Shown piece after piece: positions 5,872 through 13,064 of a DNA stretch of 15,893 nucleotides; the stretch's first letter is position 1; the number at the start of each line of letters is the position of its first letter. Under the pieces are notes generated by a model, which was not told the DNA's origin, did not search any database, and worked only from the letters and a program-made list of their open reading frames with translations. Source of the stretch: Pseudomonadota bacterium (GTDB lineage: Bacteria > Pseudomonadota > Alphaproteobacteria > Rhizobiales > Rhizobiaceae). Location of the stretch: contig JAEWFU010000546.1 in assembly GCA_023388675.1 (NCBI GenBank), positions 1 to 15,893 of the forward strand, given 5' to 3'. A program made the position numbers and the translations under genes.

Positions 5872-7284
5872 CTACGACCCCACCGCGTAGCAATCGATCT
5901 TCTGCTTCTTGAGCGCGTTACAGGCGTCCCATGCCTGGTTTTTCGAGCCGAAACCGCCGAAGCGCGCGCGATAGTAGACGGTGCCCTTGTTGTCGAATTC
6001 CTCGATGAAGGCATTCGCGGTGTTAAGGATGCGGGGAGCTTCCTTGCCGGTGCGCACGAGTGCAGCAAACGCATCGCTTTGCGACGGCGACGAGGCGACC
6101 TGTACCACCCAGCCGGAAGGCGCCGTGGACGAGGTCATTACCGGGTCGATCTCGGCGTCACCCTCGGCTGCGGCAAAGCGGTCCGCGACGGCCGCTGCCG
6201 GCGTGGGCACGGGAGCGGATGGGATCGGAGCCGACGGGGTCGGCGGCGCAAGTGCGGCGACTGCAGCCGGCGTCGTCTCCTGCGCATAGGCCACCAACGG
6301 CGCGCTGACTTCTTCGCGCGGCCGGAAAGCCGGTGTTGGAATGTTGCGGCTTGGCAGGGAGAAAGCGCTGGCGGCCACCGCGACGGCTCCGGGGGTGGGA
6401 CGCTGGGAAGCAATGAGCGCTCCGCCACCGCTGCGGGAGGCTTTCGGCATGTAGTCGCGCAGCAGCGCGGCCATGTGATCGTCGCGGCTGCGGCCGCTCT
6501 TTCCGCCCATGACGACGGCGATGACCCGACGACCGTTGTCTTCCACCGACGTCACGAGGTTGAAGCCGGACGCGCGGGTGTAGCCGGTCTTGATGCCGTC
6601 GACGCCCTTGATGCGGCCGAACATGCGGTTGTGCGTAGTGATCGTCTGCTTGCCGTACTTGAAGGAGCGGGTGGAAAAATAGTCGTAATATTGCGGGAAG
6701 TGCTCGCGCAGCGCGATGCCGAGGATCGCCATGTCGCGCGCGGTCGTATGCTGGGCGCTGTTAGGCAGGCCGTGAGCGTTACGGAACTGCGTCGAGTTCA
6801 TGCCGAGCTGGCGCGCCTTGGCGGTCATCATCCGCGCGAAGCCTGCCTCCGAGCCGCCGAGCATTTCGGCAACGGCGGTCGCGACATCGTTGGCCGAGCG
6901 CGTGACCAGCGCACGGATGGCTGTGTCGACAGAGATCGAGCCGCCGGGCTTGACGCCGAGCTTCGTAGGCGGTTCCGCCGAAGCATTTTTCGAAAAGGGG
7001 ATGGCGGTCTTCGTGGAGATACGCTTCGCGTTCATCGCCTCGAAGATCATGTAGATGGTCATCATCTTCGTCAGGGACGCGGGATATCGCCGCTCGTCCG
7101 CATTGCGCGAAAACAGCACCTGTCCGTTGCGCGCATCCATCACATAGGCCGCATAGCGGGCATTGGCCGAAGCCGACCCTGCGCCTGCCACGGTGAACAC
7201 AACGACCGCCAACATGGCGACGAAAATGCTGCGAGTGTTCGAGATTTGCGAGATAAAGCCTGCCAACGCCTGACGCACAACCAT
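5872..7284 (-). CDS. Secreted D-alanyl-D-alanine carboxypeptidase with C-terminal SPOR domain
   Basis: This low-molecular-weight penicillin-binding protein (peptidase S11, DacA/DacF type) trims the terminal D-Ala from peptidoglycan stem peptides in the periplasm. The 470-residue product has a signal peptide with probable cleavage after residue 40 (GSASA, then NARYAAYVMDAR). Catalytic motifs are S70-L-T-K73, S130-A-N132 and K232-T-G234 (DGIKTGYTRASGF). A long alanine/proline-rich linker (about 290-375) leads to a SPOR domain from about 385, which binds denuded glycan strands at the division septum. The start gives a slightly long signal peptide; M24 is possible but would remove the basic n-region. 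The gene is divergent from the phasin gene across 263 bases. Serine protease-fold penicillin binding is certain by motif; the exact Dac name is not. Confidence 0.93.
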   Translation of the reverse strand: MVVRQALAGFISQISNTRSIFVAMLAVVVFTVAGAGSASANARYAAYVMDARNGQVLFSRNADERRYPASLTKMMTIYMIFEAMNAKRISTKTAIPFSKNASAEPPTKLGVKPGGSISVDTAIRALVTRSANDVATAVAEMLGGSEAGFARMMTAKARQLGMNSTQFRNAHGLPNSAQHTTARDMAILGIALREHFPQYYDYFSTRSFKYGKQTITTHNRMFGRIKGVDGIKTGYTRASGFNLVTSVEDNGRRVIAVVMGGKSGRSRDDHMAALLRDYMPKASRSGGGALIASQRPTPGAVAVAASAFSLPSRNIPTPAFRPREEVSAPLVAYAQETTPAAVAALAPPTPSAPIPSAPVPTPAAAVADRFAAAEGDAEIDPVMTSSTAPSGWVVQVASSPSQSDAFAALVRTGKEAPRILNTANAFIEEFDNKGTVYYRARFGGFGSKNQAWDACNALKKQKIDCYAVGS

Positions 7285-7461
7285 AGCTACACTTCTACTG
7301 AAACCGACTGATGCCCAAACCCGCCCCCGGGATTGTCGGCCACGATAAAAGCGAGCCCGTTACCAATCCGTTTATGGTAACCGGCCCGTTCACCAATTTC
7401 GTCAACTTCTAGGAAAGAATCCGCTCTGGGGGCTGGCTTTTGCCGGCTTCAATGCGGCCCA

Positions 7462-7490
7462 TTGACTTTTTGTGCAGTGCAACATAAATA
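7462..7490 (+). promoter_or_regulatory. Probable sigma-70-type promoter of the phasin gene
   Basis: TTGACT (7462-7467) matches the -35 consensus in five of six positions. An A/T-rich -10 candidate (CATAAAT, 7483-7489) follows after 15-17 bases. This would place the transcription start near 7495, giving a leader of about 50 bases before the phasin ATG. The PhaR-like box 7473-7484 lies between the two elements. Confidence 0.55.
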
Positions 7491-7505
7491 GGGTGCAACG
7501 CATTA
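7473..7505 (+). promoter_or_regulatory. Two PhaR-like operator boxes at the phasin promoter
   Basis: As I recall it, the binding consensus for the polyhydroxybutyrate-responsive repressor PhaR is TGCRNYGCASMA. TGCAGTGCAACA (7473-7484) matches 11 of 12 positions and TGCAACGCATTA (7494-7505) matches 10 of 12. Their starts are 21 bases apart, two helical turns, so they lie on the same DNA face. One lies between the -35 and -10 elements and the other over the predicted transcription start, the expected place for a repressor. Confidence 0.5.
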
Positions 7506-7547
7506 GGGATGCGGAAAACCCCACCTCCAACGGAAGGTAGCATTCAG

Positions 7548-7877
7548 ATGATTCAGTCGTTCGAAGACGTCAGCAAGGCTGGCAAGGAATTCATGGATAC
7601 CGGCCTCAAGAGCTTCGCCGCCCTGTCGAAGAACGCGCAGGCGATCACCGTCGAGGCCACCGAATACTCGAAGAAGGCCTTCGAGAGCGGCACCGCCGCT
7701 TTCGAGAAGCTGACCTCGGCCAAGTCGCTGGACAAGGCTGTCGAAATCCAGACCGACTACGCCAAGCAGGCTTACGAAGGCTTTGTCGCACAGGCCACCA
7801 AGATGGGTGAGCTCTATGCCGAGATGGCCAAGGACGCCTACAAGCCTTTCGAATCGGTCGTCGCCAAGGCGAAATAA
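7548..7877 (+). CDS. Phasin family protein (PHB granule surface)
   Basis: Phasins coat polyhydroxyalkanoate granules in the cytoplasm and limit their size and number. The 109-residue product is a nearly all-helical, lysine- and alanine-rich amphipathic protein with the Phasin_2 pattern (EFMDTGLKSFAALSKNAQAI, then YSKKAFESGTAAFEKL, then DYAKQAYEGFVAQATKMGELYAEM). It ends in PFESVVAKAK. The open frame extends back to 7509, but I choose ATG 7548 because GGAAGG (7532-7537) lies 10 bases before it and phasins begin this way; the extra upstream residues are proline-rich and unlike the family. A probable promoter with PhaR-like operators lies upstream and an intrinsic terminator downstream, so it appears monocistronic and probably highly expressed. 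Confidence 0.92.
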   Translation: MIQSFEDVSKAGKEFMDTGLKSFAALSKNAQAITVEATEYSKKAFESGTAAFEKLTSAKSLDKAVEIQTDYAKQAYEGFVAQATKMGELYAEMAKDAYKPFESVVAKAK

Positions 7878-7922
7878 TCCGCATCGAAATCGTTGTCGCG
7901 CGGGCGTTTGTCCGCCGATATG

Positions 7923-7952
7923 CCCGGTCGCGGCTTCGCGGCCGGGTTTTTT
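7923..7952 (+). terminator. Intrinsic terminator of the phasin gene
   Basis: CCCGG-T-CGCG (7923-7932) pairs with CGCG-G-CCGGG (7937-7946) as a 10-bp stem with one G-U pair and a 4-base loop. Six T residues follow (7947-7952). It lies 45 bases after the phasin stop and is a convincing rho-independent terminator. Confidence 0.9.
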
Positions 7953-7978
7953 GTCGTTTCAGAGTGCGAAGTGCTGTA

Positions 7979-8008
7979 CGTCGCACGCGAATTCGCGTGT
8001 CTGCGACG
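7979..8008. promoter_or_regulatory. Large palindrome in the clpS upstream region
   Basis: The 16-base stretch CACGCGAATTCGCGTG (7984-7999) is a perfect palindrome. Alternatively, CGTCGCA (7979-7985) pairs with TGCGACG (8002-8008) around an inner palindrome CGCGAATTCGCG (7986-7997). It lies after the phasin terminator and 118 bases before the preferred clpS start, in a gap without other coding evidence. It may be an operator for a dimeric regulator or a leader-RNA hairpin; no T-run follows, so a terminator is unlikely. Confidence 0.45.
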
Positions 8009-8126
8009 CGAGCCGTATTGTCAGCAAGAAAGAAGGCCTTAAAATTCCATGATGAGTGCCTACATGTCGTGCCTTGAAGGAAGCGCGCGCAACTGGAAGG
8101 ATGCGGAGACGAGTGGCGGGGTACCC

Positions 8127-8477
8127 ATGCCGGAACTGGTGACGAGGATGCAGGGTGACGATGACCGGGCCAACGGTCCCGGACGCGGCACCGCAGTCAT
8201 CACCCGCACCAAGCCGAAAACCAAGAAGCCGTCGCTTTATCGCGTGCTCATCCTCAACGACGACTACACCCCGATGGAATTCGTGGTCCACGTTCTGGAA
8301 CGTTTTTTCCAGAAAGATCGTGAGGCGGCGACCCGCATCATGTTGCATGTTCACAATCACGGTGTCGGCGAATGCGGGGTCTATACATATGAAGTGGCCG
8401 AGACCAAAGTGACCCAAGTCATGGATTTCGCCCGCCAGCACCAGCATCCGCTGCAATGCGTGATGGAAAAGAAATGA
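8127..8477 (+). CDS. clpS: ATP-dependent Clp protease adaptor ClpS
   Basis: ClpS binds proteins with destabilising N-terminal residues (N-degrons) and hands them to ClpA for degradation by ClpAP. From ATG 8127 the product is 116 residues: a flexible N-terminal tail (about 1-35), then the compact ClpS fold. The N-degron pocket is clear in [11 protein letters not shown] (N44, D45, D46, T48, M50) and H76 in HVHNHG, matching E. coli N34, D35, D36, T38, M40 and H66. The frame is open back to 8049 with further ATGs. I prefer 8127 because GGCGGGG precedes it at close spacing and the upstream stretch looks unlike the family, but the start is uncertain. clpA begins 9 bases after the stop, so the adaptor and its unfoldase form one operon. 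Confidence 0.93.
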   Translation: MPELVTRMQGDDDRANGPGRGTAVITRTKPKTKKPSLYRVLILNDDYTPMEFVVHVLERFFQKDREAATRIMLHVHNHGVGECGVYTYEVAETKVTQVMDFARQHQHPLQCVMEKK

Positions 8478-8485
8478 GGTTCTGA

Positions 8486-10954
8486 ATGCCGGCTTTCTCG
8501 CAAGGCCTCGAACGGGCGCTGCACCAGGCGCTGACCTTTGCAAACGAGCGTCACCACGAATATGCGACGCTCGAACACCTGCTGCTCGCGCTGCTCGACG
8601 ACGGTGACGCCGCCGCCGTGATGCGTGCATGCAACGTCAATCTCGAAGAATTGAAGCAGACCGTCCTGTCCTATATCGACACCGAGCTCGACAATCTCGT
8701 GACCGGCTACGACGAGGACTCGAAGCCGACTGCAGGCTTCCAGCGCGTCATCCAGCGCGCCGTCATCCATGTCCAGTCATCCGGCCGCGAGGAGGTGTCC
8801 GGCGCCAACGTGCTTGTTGCGATCTTCGCCGAGCGCGAGAGCCACGCCGCCTATTTCCTGCAGGAACAGCAGATGACCCGTTACGACGCGGTCAACTACA
8901 TCAGCCACGGCATCGCGAAGCGGCCGGGCTCGTCGGAGGCTCGTGCACCGCGCGGCGCCGAGGACGAGCAGGGCGGCCAGCCAGGCGCGGGCGAGGGCGA
9001 GGACGGCGGGAAGAAGAAGCAGCAGGACGCGCTGACGGCCTACTGCGTCAACCTCAACGTCAAGGCCCGCCAGGGCAAGATCGACCCGCTGATCGGCCGC
9101 GAGGCGGAGATCAACCGGACGATCCAGGTGCTCTGCCGCCGTTCCAAGAACAATCCGCTTTATGTCGGCGACCCGGGCGTCGGCAAGACTGCGATCGCCG
9201 AGGGTCTGGCCAAGCGGATCGTCGAGGGCGATGTGCCTGAAGTGCTTCACGACGCCACCATCTTCGCGCTCGACATGGGCACGCTGCTGGCCGGCACGCG
9301 TTATCGCGGTGACTTCGAGGAGCGGCTGAAACAGGTCGTGAAGGAACTCGAGGACTACCCCGGGGCCGTTCTGTTTATCGACGAAATCCACACCGTGATC
9401 GGTGCGGGCGCGACATCGGGCGGGGCGATGGATGCCTCGAACCTGCTCAAGCCGGCCCTTTCTTCGGGCGCGATCCGCTGCATCGGCTCGACCACCTACA
9501 AGGAGTTCCGCCAGTTCTTCGAGAAGGACAGGGCGCTTGTCCGCCGCTTCCAGAAGATTGACGTGAACGAACCTTCGGTCGAGGACGCGATCTCGATCAT
9601 GAAGGGGCTGAAGCCCTATTTCGAGAAGTTCCACAAGGTGAAGTACACCAACGAGGCGATCAAGGCCGCCGTGGAGCTGTCCTCGCGCTACATCAGCGAC
9701 CGCAAGCTGCCCGACAAGGCGATCGACGTGATCGACGAGACGGGCGCATCGCAGATGCTGCTACCCGAATCGCGCCGTAAGAAGACGATCTCGATCAAGG
9801 AGATCGAGGCCACCGTGGCGACCATGGCGCGCATTCCGCCCAAGACCGTCTCCGCCGATGACGAGAAGGTTCTCGCCAGCCTGGAGGATGAGCTCAAGCG
9901 CGTCGTCTACGGCCAGGACACGGCGATCACGGCGCTGTCGTCGGCGATCAAGCTGGCGCGCGCCGGGCTGCGCGAACCGGAGAAGCCGATCGGCTCCTAC
10001 CTGTTCTCCGGCCCGACCGGCGTCGGCAAGACCGAGGTCGCCAAGCAGCTCGCAGCCTCTCTCGGCGTCGAGCTTCTGCGCTTCGACATGTCCGAATACA
10101 TGGAACGCCACACGGTCTCGCGGCTGATCGGCGCGCCTCCCGGCTATGTCGGCTTCGACCAGGGCGGGCTCCTGACCGACGGCGTCGACCAGCATCCGCA
10201 TTGCGTGCTCTTGCTCGACGAGATCGAGAAGGCGCATCCGGACCTGTTCAACATCCTGTTGCAGGTGATGGACCATGGCAGGCTGACGGACCACAACGGA
10301 AAGCAGATCGATTTCCGCAACGTGATCCTCATCATGACGACCAATGCGGGCGCGGCCGACCTTGCGAAGGCTGCGATCGGCTTCGGCTCTTCGAAGCGCG
10401 ACAGCGACGACATGGAGGCGATCAACCGGCTGTTCACGCCTGAGTTCCGCAACCGTCTCGACGCGATCATCCCGTTCGGCTCTCTGCCGGTGCCGGTGAT
10501 CCATCAGGTCGTGCAGAAGTTCGTCATGCAGCTCGAGGCCCAGCTCGCCGAGCGTCGTGTGACCTTCGACCTGACGCGGGAGGCGATCGCATGGCTCGCA
10601 GACAAGGGCTACGACGAACGCATGGGCGCTCGTCCGCTATCGCGGGTCATCCAGGAGCACATCAAGAAGCCACTGGCCGACGAGGTTCTTTTCGGCAGGC
10701 TGAAGAAGGGCGGCACGGTGCGTGTCTCGGTGATCAAGACCGAGGCCGGCATCGAAGTCCTCAATCTCGAAGCGCTTGCCGACGAGACGCCGGTCAAGCC
10801 GAAGAAGGAAGAGCCGGAACAGCGGCCGGTGAAGCGCAAGGCGGCGAAGAAGGCACCTGCGAAGGCGACGGCATCAGCCGCCAAGGCAAAGAGCGAGCCG
10901 AAGGGCAAGCAGCCGCCCAAGCGCAGCATCGTCCCGCAATTGCCGCGCAAGTAA
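8486..10954 (+). CDS. clpA: ATP-dependent Clp protease ATP-binding subunit ClpA
   Basis: ClpA is the hexameric AAA+ unfoldase that feeds substrates to ClpP. The 822-residue product has an N-domain with two Clp-N repeats (about 1-145), a Gly/Glu-rich linker (about 150-180), then two AAA+ modules. D1 has Walker A GDPGVGKT (228-235) and Walker B FIDE (D299, E300). D2 has GPTGVGKT (509-516) and LLLDE (D578, E579). The ClpP-docking IGF loop is at 631-633, and there is no ClpB-type middle coiled coil. The chain carries a Lys/Pro/Ala-rich tail of about 55 residues after residue 765, absent from E. coli ClpA (758 residues). GAGG (8476-8479) overlaps the clpS stop and serves as ribosome binding site. 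A 13-bp hairpin follows the gene. Confidence 0.97.
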   Translation: MPAFSQGLERALHQALTFANERHHEYATLEHLLLALLDDGDAAAVMRACNVNLEELKQTVLSYIDTELDNLVTGYDEDSKPTAGFQRVIQRAVIHVQSSGREEVSGANVLVAIFAERESHAAYFLQEQQMTRYDAVNYISHGIAKRPGSSEARAPRGAEDEQGGQPGAGEGEDGGKKKQQDALTAYCVNLNVKARQGKIDPLIGREAEINRTIQVLCRRSKNNPLYVGDPGVGKTAIAEGLAKRIVEGDVPEVLHDATIFALDMGTLLAGTRYRGDFEERLKQVVKELEDYPGAVLFIDEIHTVIGAGATSGGAMDASNLLKPALSSGAIRCIGSTTYKEFRQFFEKDRALVRRFQKIDVNEPSVEDAISIMKGLKPYFEKFHKVKYTNEAIKAAVELSSRYISDRKLPDKAIDVIDETGASQMLLPESRRKKTISIKEIEATVATMARIPPKTVSADDEKVLASLEDELKRVVYGQDTAITALSSAIKLARAGLREPEKPIGSYLFSGPTGVGKTEVAKQLAASLGVELLRFDMSEYMERHTVSRLIGAPPGYVGFDQGGLLTDGVDQHPHCVLLLDEIEKAHPDLFNILLQVMDHGRLTDHNGKQIDFRNVILIMTTNAGAADLAKAAIGFGSSKRDSDDMEAINRLFTPEFRNRLDAIIPFGSLPVPVIHQVVQKFVMQLEAQLAERRVTFDLTREAIAWLADKGYDERMGARPLSRVIQEHIKKPLADEVLFGRLKKGGTVRVSVIKTEAGIEVLNLEALADETPVKPKKEEPEQRPVKRKAAKKAPAKATASAAKAKSEPKGKQPPKRSIVPQLPRK

Positions 10955-10962
10955 CGATCCAA

Positions 10963-10991
10963 CCGTGACGGGCCGCAGCGGCCCGTCACGG
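10963..10991. terminator. Perfect 13-bp hairpin downstream of clpA
   Basis: Bases 10963-10975 (CCGTGACGGGCCG) pair perfectly with 10979-10991 (CGGCCCGTCACGG) around the 3-base loop CAG. It begins 8 bases after the clpA stop. No T-run follows, so it may be a terminator without a U-tract, or a structure that stabilises the 3' end of the mRNA and stops exonucleases. Confidence 0.65.
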
Positions 10992-11063
10992 CCTCTCGCA
11001 CGACGCCCGCGAAAGTTGCGGGATCGGCGACGAGCCATATCGCGCTGAATCGTTCGGTGTGAT

Positions 11064-11828
11064 ATGCGGCCACAAGATATGGCCGAAGACCTCCCTCATC
11101 CTCCCCACAAGGCTTCCGACTACCGACGCTGGTTCCTGAAAGGCGTCGTCGCATCTGCGTCAATACCGGCGCTGATCCTTATCAGCGCATTCGTCGGTTT
11201 CGCCGGCCTGGCACGTGAAGCAGGCATCACGCTGCCGCAGGCTGTTTTCATGACCGGCATGGTCTGGGCGCTGCCTGCCAAGGTTGTGCTGATCGGCGCG
11301 ATCATCTCCGGTAGTTCGCTGCCTGCGGCCGCTTTCGCGGTGGCGCTCTCCTCCGTGCGGCTGACGCCGATGGTTGTATCCCTCGTTCCGGAACTGAAGA
11401 CCGAACGGACGCGGCCGTGGGTGCTCTACCTGCTTTCCCATTTCGTGGCGGTGACATCCTGGGTACTGGCGATGGAGCACCTGCGGACAGTGCCGCGCGA
11501 CATGCGCACGGTCTACTATGGCGGGCTCGGCGGCACTCTGGTCCTGACCAATATGATCGTGGTCACGATCATGTATGCGGTTGCAGGAAGCCTGCCGCCG
11601 GTGTTTTCCGCGGCGCTGTTGATGATGACGCCGATCTACTTCCTGACATCGCTATGGGGTTCGGCGCGCGAAAGCGCCAGCCATTTCGCGATGATCTTCG
11701 GGTTGGTTCTCGGGCCTGTGTTCCACGTCATGTTGCCCGGTTTCGATCTGCTTGCGGCGGGCATTATCGGCGGTGCCGCCGCTTACCTCGTTCATAAAAT
11801 GCGCAAGGGCAGGGGAGCATCGACATGA
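11064..11828 (+). CDS. azlC: AzlC family branched-chain amino acid exporter, large subunit
   Basis: AzlC together with the small AzlD subunit exports branched-chain amino acids and their analogues across the inner membrane. The 254-residue product has a short polar N-terminus (about residues 1-25) and then a series of hydrophobic segments consistent with AzlC topology. Family-type stretches include VGFAGLAREAGITLPQAVFM, ALPAKVVLIGAIISG, LSSVRLTPMVVSLVPEL and LLMMTPIYFLTSLWGSAR. The stop overlaps the azlD start (ATGA, 11825-11828), which indicates translational coupling. The start codon may instead be ATG 11079, since neither has a strong Shine-Dalgarno sequence. The clpA hairpin upstream suggests independent transcription. 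Family assignment is good; the substrate is inferred from relatives. Confidence 0.88.
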   Translation: MRPQDMAEDLPHPPHKASDYRRWFLKGVVASASIPALILISAFVGFAGLAREAGITLPQAVFMTGMVWALPAKVVLIGAIISGSSLPAAAFAVALSSVRLTPMVVSLVPELKTERTRPWVLYLLSHFVAVTSWVLAMEHLRTVPRDMRTVYYGGLGGTLVLTNMIVVTIMYAVAGSLPPVFSAALLMMTPIYFLTSLWGSARESASHFAMIFGLVLGPVFHVMLPGFDLLAAGIIGGAAAYLVHKMRKGRGAST

Positions 11829-12187
11829 CTTTCGATGCATTTGATGCCTGGTGGTGGCCCTATCTGTTCATCCTCGTCGGCGGCTGGCTGGCGACCGACG
11901 CATGGCGTTTCCTGGGTGTCTATCTCGGAGGCCGCCTGCGCGAGGATACCGATGCGCTGGTGCTGGTACGTTCGCTGGCGACGGCCCTGGTGGCGGCCGT
12001 GATCGGCAACCTCATCGTCTTTCCGAGCGGTGCGCTTGCAGCCGCGCCGCTGGCGCTGCGGCTGCTGTCCGCGGCTGCGGGTTTCGGCGCCTATCTTCTG
12101 GTGCGCAAGAGTGTGCTGGTCGGCATCCTGACGGCGGAGGCCGTGCTGATCGCCGGCCTCTATCTGATCGGCTTCAACGGCGGCTGA
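11825..12187 (+). CDS. azlD: AzlD family branched-chain amino acid exporter, small subunit
   Basis: This 120-residue protein with about four hydrophobic segments is the expected small partner of AzlC. Visible segments are YLFILVGGWLATDAW, ATALVAAVIGNLIVF, ALRLLSAAAGFGAYLLV and VGILTAEAVLIAGLYLIGF, and VLVRSLATALVAAVIGN resembles the family core. It overlaps azlC by four bases (ATGA), a typical azlC-azlD arrangement. Its TGA stop abuts the stop of the convergent HIT gene to form the palindrome TGATCA (12185-12190), so no bases separate the genes and no hairpin terminator is visible between them. Confidence 0.87.
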   Translation: MTFDAFDAWWWPYLFILVGGWLATDAWRFLGVYLGGRLREDTDALVLVRSLATALVAAVIGNLIVFPSGALAAAPLALRLLSAAAGFGAYLLVRKSVLVGILTAEAVLIAGLYLIGFNGG

Positions 12188-12622
12188 TCAAGTCTCGGCG
12201 AGCGCAGCCCTGATCTTTTCGGCATTCGCCGCCAACACCCCTTGGTCCTCCATCTGTCCGGTATGCGGCTTGAGGCTGACGCCTTGAAAGCGCGGGATGA
12301 TGTGAACGTGCAGGTGAAACACCACCTGTCCGCCGGCCGGCTCGTTGAACTGCTGCACCGTCACCCCGTCGGCCGAAAACGCTTTCATGACGGCGCGGGC
12401 GAGCTTCTGCGTCGTGGCCGCCACGGCCGACAGGCTCGCCGGCTCGACATCGAGAATATTGCGCGACGGCTTCTTGGGAATCACCAGGCAATGGCCGTCG
12501 CCGCGCGGCATGATGTCCATGAAGGCGAAGGTGTCCGCGTCTTCGTAGAGCTTGTGGGCCGGCATGTCGCCGCGCAGAATCTTGGCAAAGACGTTGTCGG
12601 GATCGTAGGCGGGCTGGCTCAT
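12188..12622 (-). CDS. HIT domain nucleotide hydrolase/transferase
   Basis: HIT proteins of the HINT branch hydrolyse nucleoside phosphoramidates or related adenylates. The 144-residue product carries the histidine triad as H103-x-H105-x-H107 (VFHLHVHIIP). It also has the upstream loop NEPAGGQ and the N-terminal elements FAKILRGDMPAHKLYEDAD and HCLVIPK of the family. It is cytosolic with no signal peptide. The start at 12622 is supported by GAGGAAG on the minus strand just upstream. The gene is convergent with azlD and divergent from the SMR transporter gene across 89 bases, so it appears to be a single-gene unit. The physiological substrate is not predictable from sequence. Confidence 0.93.
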   Translation of the reverse strand: MSQPAYDPDNVFAKILRGDMPAHKLYEDADTFAFMDIMPRGDGHCLVIPKKPSRNILDVEPASLSAVAATTQKLARAVMKAFSADGVTVQQFNEPAGGQVVFHLHVHIIPRFQGVSLKPHTGQMEDQGVLAANAEKIRAALAET

Positions 12623-12711
12623 CGCTTCCTCGGTTATTGCGGAATGGTCGCCGCATGTTTCGGTGCTAGCCTCGCCGGCGTCAACCTCGCTCGATTCGCA
12701 CGGGTGCCGTC

Positions 12712-13041
12712 ATGAACTATGTTTTTCTCTCCGTCGCCATCGTCTTCGAGGTCATTGCCACGACGGCGCTGAAGCAGACGGAAGGCTTCACCCGGCTGCT
12801 GCCGTCACTGGTCACGGTAACCGGCTATGCGCTCGCCTTCTATTTCCTGTCGTTGCCGCTCAGGACACTGCCGGTCGGCATCATCTATGCGATCTGGTCC
12901 GGTGTCGGCATCGTGCTGATCACCGCGATCGGCTGGATCTGGTTCCGCCAGGTGCTTGACCCGGCTGCGATGATCGGCATCGCTCTCATTATCGCCGGCG
13001 TGCTGGTCATAAACCTGTTTTCAGACACGCTCGCCCACTGA
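12712..13041 (+). CDS. Small multidrug resistance (SMR) transporter, EmrE/QacE type
   Basis: SMR proteins work as antiparallel dimers that exchange protons for lipophilic quaternary cations. The 109-residue, four-span product is strikingly like E. coli EmrE, including EGFTRL, IYAIWSGVGIVLI and AGVLVINL. The essential carboxylate is E13 (EmrE E14), and the binding-site aromatics Y39, Y59 and W62 correspond to EmrE Y40, Y60 and W63. This points to a Qac-type drug exporter rather than a guanidinium exporter. The upstream 89-base gap shared with the HIT gene has no visible guanidine riboswitch. It is convergent with the FemAB-like gene, 5 bases away, with a hairpin across the junction. Confidence 0.93.
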   Translation: MNYVFLSVAIVFEVIATTALKQTEGFTRLLPSLVTVTGYALAFYFLSLPLRTLPVGIIYAIWSGVGIVLITAIGWIWFRQVLDPAAMIGIALIIAGVLVINLFSDTLAH

Positions 13042-13042
13042 T

Positions 13043-13064
13043 CCGTTCAGGCTTTCCTGAACGG
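13043..13064. terminator. Bidirectional hairpin between SMR and FemAB-like genes
   Basis: CCGTTCAGG (13043-13051) pairs perfectly with CCTGAACGG (13056-13064) around the loop CTTT. The hairpin starts 1 base after the SMR stop and contains the stop codon and last codons of the convergent FemAB-like gene. No T-run follows on either strand, so termination is likely but not certain. Confidence 0.55.

Larger units (their letters stand above)
7285..7547. promoter_or_regulatory. Divergent regulatory region between carboxypeptidase and phasin genes
   Basis: This 263-base gap must drive both divergent genes. On the right side lie a promoter and two PhaR-like boxes for the phasin gene. On the left side lies an arrangement of repeats: CCCGTTACCAAT (7356-7367) and CCCGTTCACCAAT (7385-7397) repeat directly about 29 bases apart, and GTTACC (7359-7364) is inverted as GGTAAC (7376-7381). 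TTGACG on the minus strand (complement of 7400-7405) might be a -35 box for the carboxypeptidase gene, but I find no convincing -10 partner. Confidence 0.5.

Noticed and set aside
6079..7311. A 410-codon plus-strand open frame
   Set aside because: It lies antisense to the carboxypeptidase gene, is rich in Arg, His and Gly as expected for a shadow of GC-rich coding DNA, and has no recognisable motif, whereas the minus-strand frame has all catalytic motifs.
7953..8126. Heat-shock (RpoH) promoter for clpS
   Set aside because: A CTTGAA occurs near 8077, but no suitable -10 partner follows at the right spacing.
12623..12711. Guanidine riboswitch upstream of the SMR gene
   Set aside because: The gap is only 89 bases, shows none of the paired ACGR-loop hairpins of mini-ykkC or the longer ykkC core as I know them, and the protein resembles EmrE rather than guanidinium exporters.
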